Under the pieces are notes generated by a model. It worked only from the letters and a program-made list of their open reading frames with translations. It was not told where the DNA came from and ran no database searches. From NCBI GenBank assembly GCA_037576215.1, contig JBANDB010000004.1, positions 1,984,001 through 2,048,000 on the forward strand: 64,000 bases of DNA, in the 5' to 3' direction. The position numbers and the translations under genes are program-made. Origin of the DNA: Armillaria gallica. Taxonomy: Eukaryota; Basidiomycota; Agaricomycetes; Agaricales; Physalacriaceae. Positions 51,328 to 63,469 of this stretch are shown piece after piece (the stretch's first letter is position 1; the number at the start of each line of letters is the position of its first letter).

Positions 51328-52477
51328 GAGCAAAAGAGAGAAAGATTCTCACTCTATCGACATCAGGCTTCAGCCAACCTATATCAGAACGCCATGAGCA
51401 TCATGTGATGGACGCAGTCGCCAAAAAACTTGATAAAACGACGTATATTATGTATCCCCGGACATAAACATTGTTAAAACGTAGCATTTTGTCACACGCT
51501 ACGGCCAACGGCTGGCTCCATACAATGGGTTGAATAATGGAGGTCATTCACAGAGGTATCTATAGCACCCGATACGGAAAAACACCATTGTTGAACCACG
51601 GAGAACAAAGGTTTATAGAACCGTTTGCCAACCTAGGTGACGCGTGGATGTCTCTTGATTGAAGGATGAGTTAACCTTTTGCTCCAAGGTAAAAAAAAAC
51701 CAGACTCGCCTGATAAGAAGCATACGCTTCAGCCGCTACTGCACCCGCACCATTCTGAACGTTAACCTTGAGAAACGTCGGCAAAAGAAAGGATAGGGAC
51801 GAAACGCGACGTACAACATGCCTATATCGTTTCGGCTAACCACACTGAGTCTCCGAAACCTGATATCGAGCGAATCGTTTCATCTGTCAATATTTCAATC
51901 TAGAAGACTCGGTATGGCAGTCGAGAAACGTGCCCCGACTAAAAAAAATAAGCTGGTGAGGTTGACGGTGCTGGTGGTAACAAGCCAAGGCAGACTTCGG
52001 CACCCGGGCCGGAACTTTTTCCTTTCAGATGTAAATTTGGAAGTTTATCACCTACCAATCGCCTGCTAAGACAAGGAAACCGATGGCGATGCAACGTGCA
52101 ACGGAAAAGGCTACCTTTTGATTAGATGTTCCCTAAGCAAGAATTCTCTCGGCGTCCAAGAACGCTTCCTTACCTTTGACTGAATTGTTAGGAGGCTATG
52201 CCCTCGAAACACTGATCGTGTGCCACACAATTTAAAGGCAGAATGGACGGCTCTTTATTTTTCTTTGTAGCATTTCATCCGTCGGTAGGTGTGTGTTGGC
52301 ATATGGCCATCTATTCGTCCTTTGATGCCGACCATGTATTGCTTTTTTTCGTTAGTCCTCACGAGGGTGACTGATACACTAATCCAGTATTCCTACTATT
52401 ACTACATACCACAAATGCAGTCGTCCCACGGACCCATGCCCCAGAATCATCGCACAAGTTCGATTCCATTCTCGCGA

Positions 52478-53929
52478 CTACAGCACTTTTCGATATGAAC
52501 AATAGCGACTTTTGAGCATATAATAGTCTCGAATATCAATGCTACCTCCCAGTGGAAGCTGCCAAGTGCACCATGTCAGACAATACTGCTCTTTGCTGTC
52601 CAGGTCTTCGAACACACACGTCAGATACAGTATCGTGTCCTCAGGCTGTAAGACGAAACCCTCTTGCTCAATATGGAGGCCATCAGGCTCGCATATCCTG
52701 TACATGCGGTATTCGGCCTCTGCAAAGCGCTGCGTCTCATACGCAAAATGCACGCCCATGACTTCTGTGAGGTGAAGAAGGAGTGACCGAGGTACCCAAC
52801 GAAACGGAGCGTTCTTCATGTTTGGGGTAGGAATGCGGTCGGGGGTTGTAAAAATCGGGAGTTGTACAAATATGATTGCAGCGGGGATTTCGCACAGAAG
52901 AAGGAGAAGGTAGAAATGTTGTATACGCTCCTCAACTGTCTGAACGCTGAGGATGTTAGATAAGTCAAAACCGGGCAAGGATGCAAGGCAGATAGCTGCA
53001 TCCTCGGACTTGCTCGTAGTACGATTCTACACCGCGCGAGCAAGTCTTTGGAATTGGTTCCCCATGGTTGAAGGTCGCTGACGGACGGAAGACGGCTGGT
53101 TGTTAAGCCTTCCACCCAAAGCTCGAAGAGAAGACCTTCTTTGATCTCCTGAACGGTAGACACAAACGCAATCGGTTTACGGGGATGAGGGAGCGGGTTG
53201 GGACTAGGTTTTGATGGCATATGCTAGAAAGTATGCAGCAGCTTGTTCCAGCGGACTGGACCATCTCCCATCTGGAAGTACATCTTCCCAAGACTCGACT
53301 TGGACTCGATGCTCAGGGCAGCTTCCTGAAGGGTCCATAGGCGTTTCATCCAGCCACCACATAAATCCTGATACCCAAGTCAAAGTCGGACACTTTCCGT
53401 GATTCGACAGAGCATAGCTCTCCGTCAAGAACGAGGCCAATTTTAGCGTCGTAGACGGTCTGACCAATTAAACGGATCGCCAGCTTGCGGTATTCTGTTA
53501 GATGAGAAGCCGCGGGAATGTATAGCGTATCGATCCACAGCGCCATAGGGCGGTAGCGCGTCACTCGATGGACGGATGATAGGGCAGTCATGAAATCTAA
53601 GCCTTCGGAGTCGGCATCGGAAAAGGGCGTTTTCAAACGGATTACCAAGTCCATCGGCCCCTACAGCAAGAATCAACGATACAGCACATTGATAAGTGCA
53701 TTCAGTACTCACATACATGGTTGATTGCGATGTAAGGATAGCTCTCTTAATGAACCACAGAAAGCTCAAGGTTGCGAGATACGATAATCTTTGGAATCTT
53801 TCCTCTGGATAGATAATCTCGTGATTGCTCTGAACCCACTGAAACAGACTGGCACTCGTAGCCTATACTAACGTGCACTGTCCGGTAGTCTTCTTCGCTC
53901 GTTCGACTTACCATACATCTCGGCTCCAC
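52478..53929 (-). pseudogene. HET-domain pseudogene of array unit 2
   Basis: Reading minus, the blocks are DYRTVHVSIGYECQSVSVG, NLELSVVH plus in-frame TAA, ESYPYIAINH, an intron, ADGLGNPFENALFRCRLRRL, a frame break, LDFMTALSSVHRV, YRPMALWIDTLYIPAASH and LAIRLIGQTVYDAKIGLVLDGEL. After another frame change WMKRLWTLQEAAL (third HET block) follows. The C-terminal part includes a 166-codon open stretch (52478-52978) with EPDGLHIEQEGFVL. At least three lesions make this dead unless unusual splicing is used. Confidence 0.7.
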
Positions 53930-53933
53930 AGTA

Positions 53934-56900
53934 TGCGGCTGGTAAAGATCTACCAGTACGTATGATAAAAGGCGTCAATGAACTTTGTCTCCCTCAGACA
54001 TATATTCGAGCTCACGTTTATGGTTACTCTAGACTCTTTCCTTCCGACATGAAGCTGATAGGCACTGATCATTGCAGCTCATTAACATTCGACGCGATTC
54101 TTACATTGATTTCTACGCCTTTTTCCTTATGCCCCGCGAGGGCATATAGCAAGATAGTAATACTCACATAGCATCGCTTTTTTTGCAATGACTAATGTTT
54201 ACCCCAGCTCTTTTTGTCGTCCTCTCAAGCCTCGGGATTCGAATGCTGACCTACAAGTGAAGCAGCCTTTGTCGTACGAGGCACTAAACTAAATTGTATA
54301 GGCTTCAAATGACTGCGTCCAACATACATATGAGAGAAATAGAAGAATAAAATGAGTATACGTACTTGACAATCCCATTGGAGAATTCCACCGCAGGAGT
54401 AATCTCCTCCCCATCCTCACCTTTCGCTTTCGCAATCCTACAAGTGGCCAGGATGAAAGCGATCGCGATCCACATCCCGTTCTCGGCCAAAAACCGACCA
54501 GGGCAAATCCTACATTACCGAAACAAGATTAATAGCCTACACGATAGAGGCGAACCGAGGAGTAACCTTCTTCCAAACCCAAACGCTGTAAGATACGGCT
54601 CCTCCTTCCCTTGTGGCTTCGGAAGATAGCGATCAGGATTGAATACCGTAGGTTGATGGTAGATGTTCTCGTCAAGTCCCATTCCCCTTCACACAAGAAT
54701 TAGAAATATACTGAGAAGAAGGGTCGCATCAAAGCACATACCGAACGTTGGCGAAAACTACGGATCCTTTAGGGATGAACATGCCGCGATATACATCGTC
54801 TTCCACCGAGCGGTGAGGAAAGCCCAGGGGAACGACAGGATTCCATCTGGAATATTTCAGCGGTAAAGAAAGGCCAGGATATGAATGTAATACCGCATGG
54901 TCTCTCGCAGGATATGATCGATATACGGAAGCGACTCTCGATCCTCAATAGACGGAAGGCGCTCCGACCCGACAACAACATCGATCTGGGCTTGCGCCTT
55001 TTCCTGGACTTCAGGATGTAGGACCATAGCGACCAAGAAAACGAGGAGTGTCGTCCATGACTGAAAAAAAAGCATGAATCATAGTACCGGAGCACAATAG
55101 AGATCACTTACGGTATCCGCACCTGCAGTGTATATCTGTGCTGCCGCACCCTTCAGGTCCTTCAGGTAGTCCTCTTCATCCTCTACAGAGCCCAAATCGT
55201 TCAGATGCGACGCAGCAAAAGACGGGGTCGCTGTCCCTTCTGACACCTGCTTCCTCACGAAGTCAAAGGGATAATCAACGGACCTCTCAATGGTCGGTCT
55301 CGCCTTCCGCGCGTATCCAGCATAGTATGCGCCAGGAAAACAGGAAGGAAATTTCGACACTGTATCAATATGCTAGTAAGTTGAGAACCCTTGGCTCAAA
55401 CGTACATGCTCACACCAAGGGAAAAATTCAGGAGGCGTACTCGCCGGCGGTCCCGAATTGTTGAGAACCCCCGTCACTTGAACAATCAATTTCATCAGCG
55501 GATCGTCTTCACCCGATATTTGATAACCGTAAGCGATTTTCATTATAACTACTGCGGAGAATCTGGAGAGGGTTAACAAATATCATGAACATATCACACC
55601 ACCGCGCACCTGCCGACAATCGCATCATAGTCATCAGGGTTCTCCATGAGCTCTTTCACCATGACCGCCGCTTCCTGATGCTGCATAGGCAAATACTCTC
55701 TGCATTCCTGCCGTCCAAAGTGCGTTTGAAACAACTTTCGGTGGCGGTGGAACAGTTTTCCGTACGGCATCAGGGACAAGACTCGGTCCCAGGCCATTCT
55801 GCCGGCAATAATCACTAAAGGCGGACTTCGGTGTCATGAGCGGTGCACTCACAGGCGAAATATAACGCAGTCAGGCCGGCAGCTGTAGTTCGCACTTCTC
55901 TTATCAAGTAAATCGTTCGCCGCCTTTAAGCTATCAAGGATGATCATCTTGCGGCCTAAAACTTCCAGATACATCACGTCGCCTAATTCAAAACTATAAG
56001 TTTGTTCGTCAGGAGTGAGTGAGCTTCGCAAACTTACCATACGTCTTGGCCCATTCGTGAAACACTTCTGGTTGACCCACAGGAGGAAGAATTCGAATGT
56101 GACCTAAGATAGGATCCGCAGGTGGACCTGGAGGGAGAGATTCCTGTTTCGCCAACCCGAGGCGCCGTCGAAATAACCACACGAAAATCCAGAGCGGCAC
56201 CGTGTAGAGAAGGAGGTTCCAATCCATGAGCAGAGAGAGAGAAAGATTCTCACTCCATCGACATCAGCCCACCTATATCAGAACGCCATGAGCATCATGT
56301 GATGGATGCAGTCGCAAAGATACTTGATAAAGCAACATACATGATGTATCCCCGGACATAAACATAGTATTTTGTCACATGCTACCGTTAATGGCGGGCT
56401 CCATATGATAGGTTAACTGATGGAGGTTCCAGAGATATCTTTAGCACCCGATATGGATGAACACTATTGTTGAACCACTGTGGGAAGTGAAGGCCTGTAG
56501 ATCTAGAAGCGTTTTCCAACCCAGGTGATCCGTGAATGTCTCCTAATTGCAGGATGAGTTACCTTTTGCTCTAACGTAAAAAACCAGACTCGCCTGATGA
56601 TTCAGTCACTATTGCACCCACATCGTTCTGACTGTTGACTTTGGGAGACATCCTTGGGGATGAATCAGGAACGTCGACTTGTCCGTTCGAAAGAAAGGCG
56701 AGGGAAGAAGGGCGACGCCCAACATGCCTATATCGTTTCATGACTAACACCCACACTCGGTCTCCGAAGCCTGATATCGAACGAATAGCTTCTTCTTCAT
56801 CAGTCGCTAGAAGACGCGGTATGGCAGTCGAGAAACATGCCCCGACTCAAAAATAAGCTGGAGAGGTTGATGTTGCTGGTGGTAACGACCAAGGCAGACT

Positions 56901-57200
56901 TCGGCATCCGGGCCGAAACCTTTCCCTTTCATTTTCAAATCCTCTTCACTGTCCATGGATGCAAATTTAGACGATGCAATAGTTTCAATCGCCGACTGCG
57001 CCAAGGAAGACAGGGGAAACTTCCTATGGCGATGCAATATGCAATGTAAGAGGCTACATTCTGAGGGGACTTTCGTTGATCAGTATGCATTGATGAACAA
57101 TGATATCTCGACGTCCAAGAACGCTTCCCTTGAATTGTTAGATGCACAGGAATGCTCATACCGCGGACGGCGCTTTGAGAACCGAGTGTCTGCATATAGC
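53934..57200. repeat. P450/HET tandem array, unit 3 (partial)
   Basis: This holds P450-3 and upstream sequence matching units 1 and 2 up to about 57150 (for example CCAAGGCAGACTTCGG near 56890). No HET core remains. The right boundary is approximate. Confidence 0.7.
54225..56227 (-). CDS. Cytochrome P450 monooxygenase 3 of array
   Basis: This is the third paralog, starting [19 protein letters not shown] at 56227. Motifs are the hinge [19 protein letters not shown] in the I-helix, RETMR followed by [41 protein letters not shown] and [19 protein letters not shown]. The end is [23 protein letters not shown] with TGA at 54225-54227. The intron positions match copies 1 and 2. It is open as far as I can trace. 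The three genes differ by scattered substitutions throughout, so they are not recent copies. Confidence 0.85.
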
Positions 57201-57249
57201 CAAATTTCAGCCGGTGCGCGTCGTGTTCCTGAACCGAGTGAATATATAG

Positions 57250-59950
57250 AACGAAACTAGTCTGTGGAAGCAACAAGAATCTCGTGTCGTTATATGAAAA
57301 AGCATGCTGCTCAACATTAGAGGATATTAGTACAAGTTAGTACATCAGCGCTTTCGTTCATAGGACCTACGATGAGTTCTTTGCCGAGGCAAAGACATTC
57401 CATTCCATTCTGACAGATCTTGTGTATTAATCAGAGGAACACCGGATCTGTCGTACCTGTCGTACAGCCGGAGAACTGATGAGCACGCTCTGTGGCGTCA
57501 GTAATATGAGATAAAAACCGCTGTAAATCCGTTTGTGAATAATATTAATCATCCCGTATCGCGGAGGAATGTATGTACACATGTAGATACATGTCCAACA
57601 GATCTCTTAAGATCCAAAATGTCCCTAGGGTGGTCTGAGTTGAAGACGCCGTGTGAAAGACAGCGAAGCATACAGGTGGCATCAATCCTTGCGTTTTCGC
57701 GTAAAGATGCCGCGCCTTTTTTTCTCTTCAGTACTGCTCATGCTGGCAGACGATGGAGTCCGTTTCATTGAAGGAGGAGACAGTATAGGAGAGCTGCCAG
57801 GCGATGTTGACGACCCGAAGCTCGCTGCCCCCATCGCCCTGACGAATCCCCTGTCTCAAATGTCAATGCTGAGAACCCAGCCAGTGGTAGGTAGGACGCA
57901 CCTCTGAGTCGCGTCAACATAGTCCTCCCGGCCAAATCGTTTAGATGTTTTCACAGATACTCCTTTATCCGAAATAGTGTAGCCCTTCTCCTTCAGCCTA
58001 ACCGAGCAACGTCAGCAAAGCAGGGAACGTCAGACAGATAGCACACGCACTTTTCCTTGGTTGAGGCCACACTTTCTGAAAGAGAGCTCGACGCGCAAAG
58101 GATCCCATATACGATACCCCCACAGATGCCTACTGTCTGCACACGGAAAAAGGTGAACAAAGCAACTCGAAGGTTTCAGATTTGGCGTACCACGAGTAGA
58201 GCAATAAAATCTAGCCTAAGTAGCACGATATCAGCATCGACCGCTCATTAGTGCCAAAAAGTGGCTTACCAGCTAGCCATTGGAAAATTCTGCTGATGAA
58301 ATGTTGAGATATACGGTCTCAAAGGGCGATGTCCTGGTCAAAGAGCGCTACCGTTCAGGTTTTGGTGTATAACGAGAAAGTTTAGTCGAAGGAACGGCAG
58401 ATAAAAAGGGTCAAGAGATGAGAAGATGGTGGTACAGAAGAAGGAGTAGAGGTCCTGTTCATATGCAGACGGGAACGATGACACGTGATGACGTAAGTGG
58501 CTGTGGTGATGGCTGATCGGATCGGTGTTTCCTCAGCAACGGCCCTGAGCTCAAGTGTCGGATGTATCTAGGCTGTTCTTGGTCGTATCGATATAAAAAA
58601 AGGGGCGGTGTGAACGCTCGTGAACTGCGACAGCAGTCAGACCCACAGTACTTCACAGCTTTCTGCGAATTGATGAAGCGGTTGATCAGCAAACGGCCGC
58701 CACGCTGTGACAAAGTTCTTGACCGTGTGAGCGCCGAGGTTTCCGGTTTTGGCCATGCTAGCACTGCGGAAAATCCGTCAATCAGACGCTCGTCCAGCGC
58801 AGTCAACACTGCCCATCATAGCCTGCACCCGTTGTTGTCGAAAGTAGCAGGATGAGAGCCCTAGACGATCCGTCGACTACAAGAATAACTGAATTGTAAG
58901 AAGTAAAAGAAGACACAAAGTGACACACGGGGCACTCGGAAGTTTTGAAAGGTCGTGAGAATGCCATAGAATATAAGGACAACCTCGCTGCTTATCAGAA
59001 GGTCGAACGTGGGCCAATGGTTGCCGTGCACATTGATCTTCCAGACCGTAAACGGTCTCTGGATTGACCCTCGATCACTCGCGAGAGAGCAGAAAGGTTG
59101 GTTAATCATGCCAAGATGCCGTGATAATGTATCTGGATGATCAATCCTAATCGAAATCATTGACTTATATCTCTATAAGCCAAAACGTAGCTCTTTGATC
59201 AGAAGGGAAATGATGGGCGAGGGCGCCCTCGACGTACGTTTTGCGAAAGGTATCGATCGGATTCAATAAGATATTGAGAGATGAGCGATACCTTCGTCCT
59301 GCTAATTAAAAGAACGGCATCCGACGGTCTAGAGCCACCAGTGGGGTTCTGAATCATCATCGTAGACGGACGGGTCAGAAAGCGCGAAGGCAAGGCTGAT
59401 ATAAGGAGGTCGCCCATCAAACTCTTCTCATTGAAGATGGCGTAGCTGGTGCATTAGTCGATCTTCATCTTAGAGTCAGAGATAGCGACCTCTGTTTATT
59501 TGTCACTTTTCAGATCACGGTCAAATGAGGAGAGTACACCCACCAAGATTTTAGCCGGGGTACTTAGTCATATAAGGTAGACAAAAGCTTTTATGTTCCT
59601 ACTGTATTCGAAGTTTAAACCCGGATTAGACCCAACATAGATCCTCCGCTATGAGAATGACCTGCTAATTTATCTTTAGTTGTTTAGGAGCCGATTAATC
59701 GTACTTTGAAGTCATCATCAAGTCGCCTTAAGTTGGAATCCTTACTACAACTTGGAGTTGGTTGCTGCATAAGGCCCGCCAAACTTTGTCCGGAAAATCC
59801 GTACAAATTGGACCTCAAATATCCAACATTTGAGTGGAAAAATATGCCATCTCAGACAAGGCTTCTCGGCCCGAAGCTGCCTGTGCGCTGCCGGTTCTGC
59901 CAGTTGCGCTTTCGAAAAACTGCCTTGTAACCGATTTTTGCTAACGTCCA
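57250..59950. other. Gene-poor stretch
   Basis: No frame here shows a recognisable domain. A 97-codon frame at 58562-58855 and a 99-codon frame at 58861-59160 (minus) look like chance. No RNA gene or repeat structure was noticed. Confidence 0.5.
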
Positions 59951-60719
59951 TGCTCTGCGGAAGGCTTTGGTGAGGACAGCCCAAATCTTCTCAGATTATG
60001 CAAAGTTTTAGACGGTCTTTCAGTAGGCGTATCGGGGTCCACCCGAAGCCGGTCCAGGGCCAATCCTGGTACCACAAAGAATATCGAAGTTCGTGATACC
60101 TTTCTGCGGACCTCTTCGTCGAGTGCAAGTGATATAGTCCTTAGACTGGAATACACCATTGATGATTTCCAACGCCGACTCTGCACTGCAGGTGCTCCAC
60201 TGGCCAGTTGTCAACGCTAAGGTCTCTGAGCCCCCCCTCAATCGAAGCCAATGTGCAGCCAGTCCACATGTTTGACCACATCCGCATTTATCTGTCTAAG
60301 GCGTGTTCACTCTCTCGTCCTCTGGTGTGACCACCGACATCCGTTCTCAGCCTCGTTGAGTGCAGCGTCCAGTCCCCGATCTTACACGACCTCATCGCCT
60401 TGTTCTCTAGCGTCCGCCTCCTCAACATCGGCACCGAGATTTTGCCCCGCCTCCGCCCACTGCATCTCCCACCCTGCACCTCTATGAGCTCGCCTTCAGA
60501 CGATCCTTGGGTGCCGACATTCTCATATGGATTCTCGCCAACTCTTCCGGGTCTTTTCGCACCCTCGAACTGATGTACCTCCCCAGCGTGGGTATTAAAG
60601 AAGATTTCCTCCCACATAGACCATTCATCCACTCCCTCCGCATCTTCCACTCCTCCAACACCGTGGCCTTCATCCTCCACTTCTCCACCAACGTCAAAGG
60701 CGAGCCTCCTTGTTAGGGT
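59950..60719 (+). pseudogene. Decayed F-box/LRR-type gene segment
   Basis: Several plus-strand frames together give LRR-like pieces: STLRSLSPPSIEANVQPVHMFDHIRIYL, ILHDLIALFSSVRLLNIGTE, and an open stretch from about 60480 reading LYELAFRRSLGADILIWILAN and FRTLELMYLPSVGIKEDFLP, ending at 60713-60715. Stops and shifts separate the pieces. It resembles the F-box/LRR genes near 39 kb in style only. Confidence 0.35.
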
Positions 60720-61022
60720 CCCATGTCTCATTGACCTTCCCAAATCCATCTAGCATATATTGAAACGGGCAGGAATAGCAGACACATACTAGACCCTAAG
60801 TGGTTACTGTCCAATTCGTATTGAGTTCCTACAAAGTTGTGCAACTCAGGGCTGCGCTTGGTCCAGAAAACCAATATAATGTTCACCGCAGCATAGATTC
60901 TACTTATAGAGTCTGCAATGCTTCGTTGTTTGCCAACAACGGTGTGGCAGAAAAACTTGGCTGCTCCCTTGATAAAGATCGCTTACCAGTGCCGCTACTG
61001 CTACTATTACTACTTCAATACA

Positions 61023-61592
61023 ATGATGAAGGTCATCATTGTCGGCGGTGGTATTAGTGGCCTCGCTACCTACCATGCTCTGCAAACATACCTTCCCTCA
61101 AATGTCTCTGTCAAAGTTTACGAGTCGTATCCAAGTCCGGATACGACAACATCCAGCATTGGTGGCGGCATTGGCATCATTCCTAACGGTGTTCGTGCTC
61201 TCAACGCCATCTCGCCAGCTTCCGTATCGTATCTGAGGGCACACGGCAATGCATGCCCTTACTTTACTATCCGAAATCAGAATGGAACTACGCTAGGCCA
61301 GCTTGGAGGTCTGGATGATAGGATTTTGATCTCTAGGGCATCAGCGCACGAAGCTCTGCTACTGGGAATCCCGGATGGCGTAATAAAGTGGGGAAGAAAA
61401 GTAGTAGAGGTGAAAGAGACAGCGGACGCCGCCCAAGTTGTCTTTGAAGATGGCACGGTAGAAACATGTGACCTCGTCATCGGTGCTGATGGCATCAAGA
61501 GTGTATGCAGACAGGCGCTCTTTGGAAAAGAGGCCTATCAGGCACAATACGAGTACGTTGTCAGGGTTACTAGGGATAGTCAGATTCCCTGA
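61023..61592 (+). pseudogene. FAD-dependent monooxygenase, truncated by a Gypsy LTR
   Basis: The start is MMKVIIVGGGISGLATYHAL at 61023, a Rossmann GxGxxG FAD-binding motif. SSIGGGIGIIPNGVRAL follows, and the second FAD motif is CDLVIGADGIKS near 61480. This is the class A flavin monooxygenase pattern (aromatic or isoprenoid hydroxylation). After about 178 codons the gene runs into the LTR at 61559 and ends VVRVTRDSQIP within it. The C-terminal half (substrate domain) is absent, so it is not functional. Its 3' part, if it survives, would be beyond the Gypsy element outside the window. Confidence 0.8.
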
Positions 61593-62256
61593 TCAATAGT
61601 TAGTTCGGGGGGGAAGAAGCACGAATGCTATGGGTCTTTGCTAGGGGTTTAGTTGAAGATTTGAGTGGTGAGGTTTGGAGTAGAGTGTTTGGTGTGTAGA
61701 ATATTGATAGTCGATTAGAACGTTAAACTTGGTGCGTCATGAGCGAACCTAAGTATGAAGTATCAAAGGTGCGTCACGAGCGAGCCTGATAAGAGATAAG
61801 TTTGTTGATCAAAGGCGCGTCACGAGCGAGCCTGATAAAAGATAAGATTGACGATCAAAGGCGCGTCACGAGCGAGCCTGATAAAAGATGTGTTTGATAA
61901 TCAAAGGTGCGTCACGAGCGAACCTGATAAGATGAGTATTGTTTGAATTCAAAGGCGCATCACGAGTGAGCCTGAGAAGTAGTTGGGTTAAAATTCGGTG
62001 CGTCACGAGCGAACCTGAATTAGTGAAGCGTAGTAAAGCTTTGAGAGTTTAAGTGTGATGTAATGTGTGCGTAAAAGAATGAATTCTTATTTTGAGTATT
62101 CTACTTCTATTTATACATGATCGCTGCATCTAATTTTAATCATGCTGTGCTATCCTGTGCCTTTCGAGTTCTTTCTCTACTCTTCTCCTTTTTTCTCCTG
62201 TTTGCTAGCGGATTTTCTTTCCCATTAAATCTGTATTTTCAATACAGGGCCTGACA
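61559..62256 (-). repeat. Gypsy LTR, 698 bp, containing a minisatellite
   Basis: The ends TGTCAGG (61559) and CCTGACA (62256) form a perfect 7-bp inverted repeat, the TG..CA pattern of LTRs. The left end interrupts the monooxygenase frame. Pol is on the minus strand to the right, so this is the 3' LTR. The partner LTR lies outside the window. Confidence 0.7.
61731..62018 (+). repeat. Minisatellite inside Gypsy LTR, seven units, about 46-bp period
   Basis: The core GG(T/C)GCGTCACGAGCG(A/G)CCTGA starts at 61731, 61768, 61814, 61860, 61906, 61954 and 61997. The spacings are 37, 46, 46, 46, 48 and 43. The core is well kept and the spacers vary. Confidence 0.9.
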
Positions 62257-62446
62257 TCCGCGGGGAACGAAAAGATATAACCGTCCTCGGTTATCGTGAC
62301 ATTACTTTACTACAACACCATCACTGCTGTGAACAACATGTACGTAAAAATGAACAACAGAGTGACGAACAAGACATGGGAATAATACACGAAAATGGTA
62401 CGTTGTGTAGGTAAATGATGATAGATGATCAACATAAGCGAACTAT

Positions 62447-63322
62447 TCAAATTCCCGGAGTAAGTGCCGCATGTAACCAGTCTCGAACAAATGGCGAGTA
62501 CCTTTCATATGCAATGTCCTCTTCGGCATTAGTCAGAATAAGATCCAAATCGAATTCCCATCCCACTTTCTTCGCCGCAGCCTTGAAAACGTGTTCGCAC
62601 CTCCGGAGGGGGGGTAGGACGAAGTCGGTGGCCTTTGCTGCCATTGTAACCATGTAATTTCCCCCTTGGACCGACGGCATGTCGAAGTCCGCATTAAAGA
62701 TGACATACTTGTCTGACACGTAAAGAATTTCAAGGATGAGGCCATTGCCATACCAATGGTCATCATAGATGGGGCGTCCTAGAAAAAGAAAGCCGCGGTG
62801 TGCTTCCTTTATTTCAACGAACGGGTAGTTTTGGGATCCCCACCTCTCGTGGATGGAAATCACGGAGACCCGTTGCGCCAATCTGTCAAACATGGCAGGC
62901 GGAAAGGGGGCCCCCGGTTTCACTAAGGCTGGGGAGGTGATTCCACTTTCACCCTCCATGGGATGCAAGTAAACAGTCCCGCTTAACTTGTCCAGCATGG
63001 TAGGTTTGTATTCATGGATCATGCCAGTCTGCTTGAGTGTTAATGGTTTCCTTAGTGAAGTTGCACAATGCTTTACCTGGACTACTATGCCTATGCTTGC
63101 TTGGGATGTTTCCGTGACAACAGCAGAGAGGTTGCCATTGGCGTCTTTGTGGATTACTTGGGTTGTGGATGAGGCATGGTCGCAGTTGGTTGTGATGACG
63201 GGGTATACAGGAGGCATTGTCTCAGGCATGGTTTCTGTTTCTGTGGTTGGAGAAATGGGGAAGGGATCTTCAGGAAGGGGGAGGTAGGCATGTATGTTCA
63301 AAATGTTGTCGAGATTGTTCAT
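62447..63322 (-). CDS. Accessory ORF of unknown function between Gypsy pol and 3' LTR (291 residues)
   Basis: This is an open frame of 291 codons starting MNNLDNILNIHAYLPLPEDP, in the same orientation as pol and about 150 bp after its stop. The N-terminal third is Thr/Pro-rich (TTETETMPETMPPVYP). The rest looks globular, with aromatic-rich blocks such as HRGFLFLGRPIYDDHWYGNG and YVSDKYVIFNADFDMP, and a C-terminal acidic patch NAEEDIAYERY. I see no membrane segment or signal peptide, so it is not env-like. It could be an element-encoded accessory protein or a captured host gene. I do not recognise the family. Confidence 0.6.
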   Translation of the reverse strand: MNNLDNILNIHAYLPLPEDPFPISPTTETETMPETMPPVYPVITTNCDHASSTTQVIHKDANGNLSAVVTETSQASIGIVVQVKHCATSLRKPLTLKQTGMIHEYKPTMLDKLSGTVYLHPMEGESGITSPALVKPGAPFPPAMFDRLAQRVSVISIHERWGSQNYPFVEIKEAHRGFLFLGRPIYDDHWYGNGLILEILYVSDKYVIFNADFDMPSVQGGNYMVTMAAKATDFVLPPLRRCEHVFKAAAKKVGWEFDLDLILTNAEEDIAYERYSPFVRDWLHAALTPGI

Positions 63323-63469
63323 GAGTGAGGCAAGGAAGGCGAATGAGGGTGGTCGAAACCTTAGATAGTGGGAATTATTTGGCGGTTATCCCCACTGTTC
63401 AAGGTTTCGGTTAGAAGGCTCGGTGGCGAATATTATCCATTTATCATGAATGTTGGTGAGACGGAGACG

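Larger units (their letters stand above)
49022..53933. repeat. P450/HET tandem array, unit 2
   Basis: This holds P450-2 and the longest HET pseudogene. The P450, its upstream region and the HET N-terminus align with unit 1; the middle (about 52040-53300) carries HET C-terminal sequence missing from unit 1. Confidence 0.8.

Noticed and set aside
56955..57260. Plus-strand ORF of 101 codons at the end of array unit 3
   Set aside because: It overlaps sequence related, on the other strand, to HET-linked regions in units 1 and 2, where the frame is not open; it is a shadow.
61731..62018. Regular repeats resembling a CRISPR array
   Set aside because: The core is not a CRISPR repeat, the spacers are variants of each other, the host is a fungus and no cas genes exist. 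It is a minisatellite in an LTR.
62447..63322. Env-like gene in the Gypsy element
   Set aside because: No signal peptide or membrane segment is visible, so the position alone does not support env.
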